Source of the DNA: Rostratula benghalensis
Lineage: Eukaryota > Chordata > Aves > Charadriiformes > Rostratulidae
Direction: 5' to 3'
Length of the DNA: 64,000 nucleotides
NCBI GenBank assembly: GCA_013399305.1
Contig: VXAI01000442.1
Location: 310,135 to 374,134, forward strand
Part shown: positions 1-17,600 of the stretch, piece after piece
How positions within the stretch are numbered: position 1 is the first letter of the stretch
How the letters are laid out: each line of letters begins with the position of its first letter
Notes under the pieces: model-generated
What the model was told of the DNA's origin: nothing
The model's input: the letters and a program-made list of their open reading frames with translations, nothing else
Database searches by the model: none
Position numbers and translations under genes: made by a program

Positions 1-6587
<6,587 letters not shown>

Positions 6588-7605
6588 CAACCCAAACCTC
6601 TGCCAAACCACCTGAAGCAGACCCCCAGCTGGCTGGGTGGTACTGGGAACTGGAGAACATAATTCCTGTCTTGAATTCCAACTGCCCTCACCTTCCCCTC
6701 TCCTGCCACAGCCCGACCTCTCTACGGCACAACCGCCAACTGCTTTACCAGGTTCCTGCTCCTCAAAATGTTACTGAAGACTGAAAATAGCCTTATTTCA
6801 TACAAACCTCTACTCACAGCCCTTTGGGAGCTTTGACACAAAAAAACCCCCCACCTTTTTAGGTGACCTGCTCCCGAAGATGCTCACAGAAGAAGGCTGC
6901 TGTTGTCCTGTGTGTGCCCGAGGGCAGCGTCAGGCTGTCACACAGCAGGGGCCGGGGGAGCCTAGAAATAGTTCCATAGATGGTAGAAATAAGACTTTTT
7001 AAATTCATCCTGAGCTACTCTGATACTTGTCTGAAACTCAGCTGTTTGGGTTCTTTGGTTTGGGTTTGGTATTTTTTTTTTTTACTTCTGTATAGAATGT
7101 ATTTCTGCTACTTTTTATTGTTTGTTCTAGAAGAGGAAGCAGGTTTTTATAACCATCGGACACTTCAAGCCCTTGTATCCCAGCGGCACAGTTCACAGGT
7201 GGAGGAATGGTACACAATATTTGTGTGGGTTTGGGACCAGGCAGGGACAGGGGCTACTACTGAAAATACTGCTCTTCCATCAGCAGCTTCACATCTCCCA
7301 TGAGGAAGTTAACAAAACACCAGTTAAAAGTCAACTTTTTAAACAACAACCCTCCCTGATTTGGCTTGAAGTGTTTCCTCTGGATCTCTTTTTTCAGGTA
7401 ACCCCAAACTTGCCCTCATTTTTGTAGAAGTTTTCTACTGCCTCTTCGGCCACGAAGGATTCTCTCTCAGGGTCCTTCTCCTCAGCGAGTGCTGGATGCT
7501 AGGAATACACTCTGAGTACAGAAACCATGCACTGATAGCAACGTTCTCCTGCCATCTCTGTGATTTTGATAGCGTAGCTTAATAAAATGTTCTGGTGCTG
7601 AAGTA
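6588..7605 (+). terminator. 3' UTR and poly(A) signal of the SLAIN-family gene
   Basis: Noncoding sequence follows the TGA. An AATAAA hexamer at 7581-7586 is followed by GT-rich sequence (tgttctggtgctg, then cttgtgggcaggttttgtgc), the usual layout of a cleavage site. The predicted 3' end is near 7600. No earlier canonical hexamer was noticed. Confidence 0.7.
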
Positions 7606-9805
7606 GATCTGCTTTATTCAAACTGGGAGCCTGTCTTGTGGGCAGGTTTTGTGCTGGGATTGAGGCTTTTCAGGATCTGACCCTGCAGAGGTCACCAGGG
7701 CTCCAGATGAAGTATCTTATTCCTGAGTGGTGCTAATTTACCCTTCAGCTGCCTGGGCTTTCCTAGGGATGTAAGGATAAGAATTAACTCAGTTCACATC
7801 TTTTCTAGGGGAACAACCCCTGGTAGCCTAAGCAGAGTGAAGCATGGGAAACACCACTTGCCCATAGAAAGGATCTCCTCACAGCAGCGATCACTCCTTG
7901 CATCGAGTTTGCTTTAGAAAGTAAAAAAAAAAAAAAAAAAGGAAGATGCAGTGAGCTCATGTCTGTGTTCCTGTATCACCCCATTGGTGATGATGCTACC
8001 CCGTAGAGATGTGACTCTGATTCTCTTCAGCCCACACTGCAGGAGAACCCATCCCACAACAGCAGCTGTGACACTAAGGCTGGCTTTTGTCACCTCCAGC
8101 TCCATCTCTAGCACCTGTAAGGAAGTAACTGAAAGGCAGGAGGTGGGTTTTTTTTCACATTCTGTTTGCTCAGTCTAATGAATGTCAGTGATTTACTGTA
8201 AACTTCTTCAGGACATAGCTGTGTACCATTATTTCCCTGAAGCCAAAATAACTCTTCTAGTTCAGAGCAGCTCTGTGAATCTCTGAGCCGGTTCCCCCTC
8301 ACTGAAAGCTCATGAGGAGCAGTGAGAGGAGGCAGATGAGCCCGAACTGCAACAACTGCTCACTCTGACTATAAACAGCTCCCTCTCTTATGTGAAAGTG
8401 CCTGAGACAAGAGCTTCTCCACAAAGAGGTTTCTCTCTACCCCTGTATGGCTTTGCAGGTTCATGGCACTGCCTGGTTGTGACTTCTCCTTTATGGAGAA
8501 GGTTCTTTTCCAATCCACCTGCCTGGTGGAAGAGCCAGTCCCTGCTCACACTGAATTTGTTTACTTTCTAGTGCACACAAAGGGAAAACCAGCAGTGCTT
8601 CAGTTCCATTTCTCTGCTTTTTGGGGGAGTTCTCTGTTCCTCTCCCCTGGGAGCAGACCCCCATCTTCCAGGCAGCACCTTTCCCTGCAGCCTCCTGGGC
8701 TGACTCAGCTGCTGCTGTTTAATGGAACCTGAACAGCTCTTTAAGGCCAGGTGAAGAACAAAAGCTTTCTGGAGAAGTCAACTATTTAACTGACCAAGGT
8801 TAGGTTCTGGTTAAAGCTTTACCCAGGCACGAGATCCTGCCTCTATGGGGGACTGCAGCAGGAAGAGGTTAGGACACATTTCCAGGCAGAGCAGAGGCTA
8901 AAGAAGAAATTAAGCAAAACGGTTAATGAAGGCCTTACTCCGGGGTTACCTTCTCCTTGGATTTGTGGGCATTTAAAATCTAGGACAGAAGCACCTAGGG
9001 AGGGCTCTCCCACTGCAGGGGTGGGGGCTGCTCTTTGCTTTTGGGCCACAGTTGGGAGCGTGAAGCACATAACCCAGCTCTGCACAGACTGTCACACTAA
9101 TAAGATGCTAATTTAAGTATTATCCTTTCTTTTTTTTCCTAAGCCGCTCTCAGACCAAGTGATCTTCCTTCAGCTTCTCCCATTCTGTGTTACCCTGAGC
9201 CCTAGCAGATGTGGGTAAAATGCGGCTTTGCTTTGAACCAAGGTCACAATCACCCGAATCCAAACTGTTCTTGCAATTTTAAGAGGAAACTCTGTTCCCT
9301 CACAGCACTGCCCAGAACTAACACTGCAGCAGCACCCGGTGTTTCTGAGGTAGATAAAAAGCTACAGAGCTCTCCCAGCACGGCTGTAGTTACCTGTCTC
9401 TGGATGACAACCTCTCAGAAAAGGTGGGTTCTGCCCAGCCAGGACCGGGGAGGAGGGAAGACAGCTGTGCACAGGGATTTCCCTCAAGCCAGGGGGGGGT
9501 TTCCACCACTGAAAATTGCCTTTAAAACAGAATTTCGCACAGGTTTTCATTTAGTGTCCTAGAGTGAACACCACCAGGCTGGGTCATTGCTCTGCCTCGT
9601 GTTCTCTCCACCTGGCACCTCGTCCCCACATCCCTCAGCATTGCTTTGTCCCAGAACCCTCCCGGTTCACACCAGGGAGAAGCAGATTCTTCCCACCACC
9701 ACCCAACCAGCCCCTGCTGGGTCACAAGAGCATCAACGTGAAGCCAAACTCCTTCCAGAGCTGAGAGGAAACCAGTCCATATCCAGCACCAGAGCCCCGA
9801 GCAAC
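7606..9805. other. Intergenic region between convergent 3' ends
   Basis: About 2.2 kb between the predicted 3' ends of the SLAIN-family gene and VAMP7. It contains an A-run at 7923-7941. No CR1 end, conserved coding exon or RNA gene is recognisable; short open frames here have no family signature. Confidence 0.6.
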
Positions 9806-11644
9806 TCTGCTTTCTGTACAGGAATTTTATTTAGATCAAGTTAACTTTGTTTTTACACTAATGCCTCAGTGCATCCTTTAAAAGGAAAGGAAGTAATTTT
9901 CTTTTTAAAAATTATTTGTACATAAGACAAGAAATCATAGAAATGAACACGGTAACATCAACAACCCCTAGAACATGCACAGTCGTACACGGAGCTGTGG
10001 GCGACTGGAAGAGCAGGAGGGAAGAGGAAGGAAAAAAAAAATAATAAAATCTGTCTCTGAGCTTTATATTCCATTACCTCAAACAGAACCCAGTGACCAC
10101 AGCACTGGTCAGGCCCACAGCCACTCTGGATATGGAGATCCCAGAGCCCTCGGGTAAATCACAGCTGAGCAGAAGACAAATCAAAAGGAACATGCAAGTT
10201 CAGAAGAGAACCCCGGCTCTGGGGGCCAGGGGAACGGTCACCAGGAACAGCAGAAGGAGCAGCAGCAGTTCCACGTCCTGGCCCTGCTGGGAACCACAGC
10301 ACCAACCCAGTGCTGGATGCCTCCCCTTCCCAGCCCACTTCACAGCCTCCACTCCAGTGGTGCCCCTTTCCTTATAGTCCACCTGATGCTTTGAGGAGAC
10401 ATCAGTTGTCTGTTTCAAGCCTGGAGATGAGCCAGACGCCTCTTCCCTCCTCACCTCCAGCCTGGCCCAGGACTCGGGTGTCCGCAGGGGACAGACGCAG
10501 CCTTCCCAGGGCAGGGAAAGCCACCCCTGTCCCCCAGAGCAGCAGCGCCCTTGCCCCTATGTTTGGTTATTAGCCTCGGGTTTGGCTTTGGGTTGGGTGG
10601 GTTTTCTTCCTTTTCAGGAGAAACATCTCTTGCTGCCTCCTCAGGAAGAGCCTTTCATCTCCAGAGCACAGAGAAACCAACTCCTCCCTCAGCTCCAGCC
10701 GCCCCTCTTCCAGAGCACACCTTCAGCAGGGCTGCACAACCAGCAGGTCCCTGACACCTCACCAAGCCAGACTGACAGACTTGGCCCCCAGCTTCACCTT
10801 TCACAAGTGGTAAAACATCAGTTTCTCATTTTTGCCCACCCTCAAAAGAAGAGCAGGAAAAAATACCAGGTGAGAAAGCAGATGGATTACTGCAACCTTA
10901 GCTCTGTGCGACCACCTCCTTTACTGGACTGAGTGAGCCACAAATGAAGGGGAGGGGATGAAGAGGCAGCCGTTCCGAAGCGCTGGGGGTGACCCTACAC
11001 CCTCTCCCCTATCCCCTGCAGAGACACTTCCAGGAGATGTGGTAGAGAAGCAGCACCCACACCTTCCAGGGCACGGAGCCCCCACCCAACAGCCCTTCTT
11101 CTCCTTACTCACAGTGTCACACTCACAGCCTCCCCACGTCCAGACCACGAAGGGTTCAGATGCGCCGGGGGAGGCGCCTGCAGCCCCACAACGTGTAGGA
11201 AGTGGAAGTTCACATCCCTCAGCCTTCTCCCTCCACCGTTCTTCTGGCTCAGCCCACCCTGAGCCCCCCTCAACACCCAGACAGTCCCTCTGCTCAGCTT
11301 GCACACCCACCTGAAAGGGCAAAGCTACACAGGCGAGCTTACACGGAACACTCCAGAGCTGGGAGGGGGTAACCGGGACAGGAAAACAAACAACAACCAA
11401 AAAATAGTAATAATAAGAATAAATCCCTTCAAGTCATTTAAACCAGCCTGTTCTCAAGGTTCTGCACAGAAGCAGGGACCGGCTGGGCCTGTTTGGGGTG
11501 ATAAGGCAAAAACGGGCCCAAAGCCCCGGAGGGAGAGAAGAAGGAGGAGGTGTCAGTGGTGAAGGGTTAGGAGTTATTTCTGTGGTTGCTTCTTCCCGCT
11601 CCTGCGATCCTCGTCTCCGAGTGACCAGCACCAACCGCCCCCGG
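9806..11644 (-). terminator. VAMP7: VAMP7 3' UTR and poly(A) signal
   Basis: Sequence downstream of the VAMP7 stop codon (11645-11647) on the minus strand. The first canonical AATAAA on that strand is at 9826-9831 (tttatt on the + strand), giving a 3' UTR of about 1.8 kb. Open frames inside it, on both strands, lack any recognisable domain. Confidence 0.6.
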
Positions 11645-14600
11645 TTACTTCTGCACGCAGCTGGGCCACGCCAGCCCCCCACAGACAGTCGAGAGGATGA
11701 TGTAAAGGATAACCTGGGGAAAGAACAGGACCCAGAATTACACTTCACAGAATCCCAGAATGATACAGGGTTGGAAGGGACCTCTGGAGATCATCCAGTC
11801 CAACCCCCTGCCACAGCAGGTCCCACAGGAACGTGTCCAGGGGGGTTTGAATGTCTCCAGAGACAGAGACTCCCCCACCTCTCTGGGCAGCCTCTGCCAG
11901 GGCTCTGACACCCTCACAGGGAAGAAGTTCCTCCTCGTCTTCAGGTGGAACTTCCCATGTTCCAGTTTGTGCCCATTTCCTCTTGTCCTGTCCCTGGGCA
12001 CCACTGGACAAAGCCTGGCCCCATCCTCCTGACACCCCTCCTTGAAGTATTTCTAGGTGTTGATCAGATCCCCCCTCAGCCTTCTCTTCTCCAGACTAAG
12101 ACGACTCTAATTCCCTCAGCCTTTCCCCATCAGAGAGATGCTCCAGGCCCCTCATGACCTTGGTGGTCCTCTGCTGTACCCTCTCCAGCAGTTCCCTGTC
12201 CTTCTGGAACTGGGGAGCCCAGAACTGGTCCCAGTGCTCCAGATGGGGCCTCCCCAGGGCAGAGCAGAGGGGCAGGATGACCTTCCTCCACCTGCTGGTC
12301 ACACTCTTCCTGATGCTCCCCCCAGGATGCCAATCTTGACCATAAGGGCACTTCCATCACTCAGTCAGCTCCTCACCTGGCCTCACCATCAGACCAGGGA
12401 CACCCTGGTTTTCAAACCCCTCAATGTGTCAAACACTCAACAGGACTCTGTGGCAGAGGCTCTTCCTCCACATCCCCACAGCAGCCTGGGGATGAGAACT
12501 GGTCTCTGGCAAAGCACAAACCAGTGTTTGGTGGTGACAAAGTGCTTCCCAAATCCCACCTGCGGTCACCTTCAGCACTGCCCATGTTTATTACAGGCCA
12601 CACTGACATGGCCAGAAAAGCTACTTCAGAGTTAATCAGTGAGATACTAACAGGACAAAGGCCTAAAAAGCCATAAAGGCAATGCCTTCACTCCTAATGG
12701 AGCTGCTGAGGCTGCTCTTAGAAGCCAAACAGACTTGTTGAGGCTTTTGCTATTGCCTTGGCAAGAAAAGCCACCTGGCACGATGCTCGGCTGTCCTTCC
12801 TCACACCCACCATCAGAACTCTTGTTTTGCAGCTAAGGTCCTTCCAGGCACAGAGTGGGGAACACGGCAACAGCATTTTCCAGTGGTTAACCACGATTTA
12901 AGAGCTCAAGGTCATCGTGCCCCACACTTACAATTGCTACAATGATGATGATGATGGTCAGCTTGAGGTTCTTCATACACATGGCTCTGGCAAGGTTCCT
13001 GCTGGTAGTTTTGAAAGTGACTGACTACAAGAGAAAGTAAAGAAACTAATTAATTCCTGGACCTGCTGCAGAGGAAGCTGCACCCCATGAAACCAGAGGA
13101 AGAGGCTTTTCCTGGGTCCTGCCACCCCCAGTAACTCCCTGCTGTTTTCTCCTCTGGAGCCATTTCACTCCTGCAGTTACAGCTTCGGGGGCAAGAGAAG
13201 GTGTCAGAGAGAGACCAGAACCAGCCTGGGAGAACCAACTGTAGAACTGCCAGCTGCCCACAAGGGTTACTTTACCCCAAAGTGCTTCTGCTTGGGTTCC
13301 CCTTGGACTCCCAGCCTTTTGGGAATTGAAATGGTCCAAAATATTTATGGAATTACTGATCTGATCACTGACTTTTTTTTTTCCTGTAAATACACCCACC
13401 GAAGGGATTCGGCTCATGGTGCTCCTCTTGGCAACAGGGCCAAGGCAACACCAAAAATCCTTTAGTGCCAGAACCTGCCTCCAAGCAGTGCCTTGCTGCC
13501 TTTTACAGAAAGCTCCTGGCTGCCCTGTCCCCCATCTCCTCTCTGTATCTGCTTTGGTCACCAAGTGACCTCCGACACCCACGAGTGCCACCGTTTCCAC
13601 AGCCTGTCCCTGCGCAGCTCAGCCAGGGATGTTCCTGCCTGGAGACAGGCAGCAGCACACTCTGCTGGTTATTTACAGCTCTTTCCCTCCCCACAAACCA
13701 CCCCCTTTTCCAGGACCCTGCAGAAGAAGATGCTGAGCCAGGTCCAGAGACTCCCAGAGGGAAGACAAAAGAGCTTCCAGAGTGCAGGACACTTTGCTGG
13801 AGAACAGAACATTTTATAATTACATTGATGCACTATTTTCCCCATTTCTCAAGTTCTTCCCCAGACTTACCGAATCCACGAGATTCTCTGTTTTATCAAT
13901 CAGCAGCTCCAGCTTCTCTCCTCTTTGTGCCACAAGGTCTGGAGAAAGAGACACAACTCCAGCTCTGTAGGTAGATCCCAACGTGACTGCTTCCAGTCCC
14001 CAAACCCAACTGTGACCAGGAGCTCTCAACTTATGAGACATCACAGAGGTCTCAGCCTTTCAGAGATTGCCAGGAACAGTCTCATGTCACACTGGCTACG
14101 TTTTGGGACTGACCTGACTCAATTTTGGTCAATTCTGCATCTAACCCTCTATTTTAAGTGGTCAGGTTTGTCAAAACCAAAGTCTGACACACACACACAC
14201 AAAAAGAGGCAAGTAAAGCTACCAAGGAGCATTTTCCTCAGAGCACCTGCAGGAAAGGCAGAGCGTCACACAGACCCATCCAGAGGATGCTTCACCCCAT
14301 CACAAGTTCATCCCAAAAGCGTTCCTCACGCCCAACAACCACCTCAACCGAGTGCCACACAAGTAACAGCTCTGCAAACTCAGGGCTCCCCCCAGCCCCC
14401 TTTTCACCAGGTCACTCTGTCACCAGGAGCCACCCCACCACCAGCACTGCTCCCCAGACCTCTCCCCTCCTGGCCCAGAGGGAGGGAGGGAGGGAAGGCA
14501 GGCACCTATGTTCCGAACCATGATCCCTTTGAGTTCGTCGATTTGAGCTTGCGTCTCTGCCACCTGGTCGCTGCCCTTGCTCTCCGAGTGGTATTTCTGT

Positions 14601-17600
14601 AAACAAGAAAATGGTCAAAGTGGGAACCCTCAATGTGGCACTTCAGCTCCTTAAGACCAAGGAACAGCACAGACACAAATGTGAGCTTTCAAGTTAAGCC
14701 GAGACATTTATAAGTGGCTAGGAGACCAAAATCTCATTTTTTCAGCTGCTAACAGCTCTCAGCAGAGCCCGTCCACTCCTGCACTGCTGGAGCTGCAAAG
14801 TGCCCCCAGCTTCCAGGTTTGTTTGGTTTTTTTTCCCCCCATTATTTGCTACATTTGGATTGTAGCAGGATCCCTGAGCTGCCACACAATCTCCTCCTGC
14901 ACCTCAGCCTTGCGCCAAACACCCTACGTTTCAGGAATCACTGGGCTAATGTGAGCTCCTGCTCTTTGTGCAGCACTGGATCAGTTGGGCTCCTGGCTCA
15001 GCAAGAATTAGGGCCATTTCAGGCAAAACACTTTGTGTCACCTCTCAATTCCCATGAGCTGATGCCTGGATTTCTGTCCATATGCAAAAGCCAAGGCCGG
15101 CAGCCTCCTCTTGTGCTTTAGAGAAGCGGGGCTTTCAGAGGAACAGCAACAGCCCGGCTCGGAACACAGCCTGGCTCTTTCCATAAGGCAATTCATTAAG
15201 CTCATTCCAGCAACGAGCAGCTCACGATTTGACAAGTCACCACCTGCTAGAGTTTCCATCTCCACGTGTCAGAGTCTGGTGGGGGAGGAAAAACTCAGTC
15301 CTGTCAGTCCCAGGAAGATAAATGTTATTTATTGCACCCAAAGCGTTGGGCCCTCGTGGGGCCACACCGGTGCAACCCACGGAAGAGTTTCTGTAGTGAG
15401 CTAGGTGTAACTCTACATGCTCCAGATCTCAGCCAAGGCCACCAGACTGCTCCCACTGGGCCACCATGGGGCCACCAACACAAGCTGCTCCTCTCCCCAA
15501 CTCTGACACAAACTCCAGGCAGCAATGATGCAAGTGCAAATCCTCGCCTCACCTTCACCCTCCACCCCAGCACACTCCCATTGCTGCTGGAGGCCCATAC
15601 AAACTCGCCCAGTTCCTACACTCAAAGGGAAAAGCTGCACTGGTGGATCACCAGCAAAGGATCTCTCCTCTTGTAGGACCCCCAAAGCTGGCATTCCCAG
15701 GAGATCAGCAGGAAAAATGCCAAGCCCTTCACACAGAAGAGCCACAGCAGAGCAAAGTGAGGCCCCCCTATGCCACGTGGCTGTGGTTGCCCCAGACACA
15801 GATTACCCGTGAGCTCTGAAAGCCCATATTCCAAGAACATCTTCTCTTTAATTCAAGGGAGTCTCAAAAAAACCCCTCAAACCAGAAAGAACATTGCTCA
15901 GGTTATGAAGTTGTTTGCAGTCAATTAAGGACTCTCTTCAGAGAGTCTTCAACACAAGATTCAAACCACTTTCCTTGCAGCCCATACAGCCCGAGGCTTT
16001 GTGTGCTAATAAGGCTATTGATCCCGTGAGTCAGGGGGCAGTTATTTATTCCTTCTCTATTTTCCACCTGATGTCAGTCACTTAATTTGATGGTACATCT
16101 AGAAAGAGTCCTGTGCTCTCCTCAGGCCTGTTTTCTCCTACTGCTGCAGCCCAAAACCAGGGAGAGGCATGAAATACAATGTTCCTTCTACATTAACCAC
16201 CCATTTTTTTACCACGGAAGCAGCGAAGCAACCCAGCTGTGGGGTAGAGCGTGGGGAGAACAGCCAGCTCCCCCAGCTGTATACCCAGCCTCAGCACAAC
16301 GCATCAGTTGGGGTGAGAAAAGGGAGGGAGAATTTCTGGGGAGAAGTTTGGCTCTTTAGGGAAATCCTGTTTAGCAAGAGATCTCACCAGCTGGGCGGCC
16401 AACACGCTGGAGAACTCGCTGTTCATGGCGTAGGGAAGGGCTGTCTGCGCCCTTGAGCCATAGGTGGTCTGAAACCTCTTCTTGATTTCATTCAGGAAGT
16501 TGAAGGCTCTGGATCTTTCAAAGTCCTGGAGGGAAGAGAACAGACCACGTCCAGAGCTGAGGGAAGGCAGGAATAATGAAGAGCACAAGGCATGTGGCCA
16601 GCTGCAGAGAAACTGTAATTATCAGTTCTTAACGGGATTTGACTGGTTATCCTGGGATTTGACCAGCAGCCAGACTTCAGTCTCAGCCTCCAGGACACTG
16701 GCTGGCAGCAGATTTTACTGGTGGATCCATTAATTCTGAGCCTGGTACCTTTTTCCAAGAAGGGAGATGTTTTTGCTCCAGCACTTCCAGAATCAGAGTA
16801 TTACGGATATAATTAAAGGCCGGTCTCTACATCTAGATTCTATTGCACTGGGAGAAAAACCAGGCAAATCCATGAACTTAACCATCCACATGCATTTTGA
16901 GTTCCAGGCTTAGACTTCAAAGCTGGAACTGATGGTAGTAAGAACAGAAGCAGTAGCTCCAAGGGGGGGGGGGGGGAAGGCACCTCCAATTAGCACCCAC
17001 TATTGATTTTCTTTGACAGATATAAAAAAAAAAAAGCCAAAACCTGCGAAAAGCCTGTCTGTGCAATAGCTGTAACCAAAATACTCACATCATCTGTGAT
17101 GCAGAGGTATATAATCCTGTCTTGGCAGATGTAATGGAACAGATAGCTTCAGAGGAGAAAAAAGGAAACAAAAAATCAGGTCAATTGGAGCTGCCACAGG
17201 ACTAGGGCTGTAGAAGACACTCTGCCTACGGGGCCTTCAGGGGCTGGAGAAGAGCAAATTCCAGTTATTCTCCAGGAAATCACACAGATCTATCCCAGCC
17301 ATCTGGGTTAAGGTGTCTCCATTCCTATAAACTAGGCTGAATCAGAAACTACCCGGGAGTTACAGAACCCCTGGCCTCGCACACGTCACAACAATCGCTC
17401 TGTGGGACACCCACCCAGTGGCCAAACCAACCTCAGCCCCACCTGCTGCCGGCTTCTAAAACACAATCCTGAGGGGACACCCAGGGGGAAGATTTACATC
17501 TGAACCTTAGCAACTTAGCTGGGCTCTATTTCACATGTGGCAAGAGCTGCATTTAACTGGAGTCACCAGAAAAACACTGCTTTTGTGAACCTCGCGGGCC

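Noticed and set aside
10921..11400. 159-residue minus-strand open frame downstream of the VAMP7 stop
   Set aside because: It lies in the VAMP7 3' UTR, has no splice link to VAMP7 and no family signature.
12138..12635. 165-residue plus-strand open frame in VAMP7 intron 7
   Set aside because: Its first part is antisense CR1 and the remainder has no recognisable domain.
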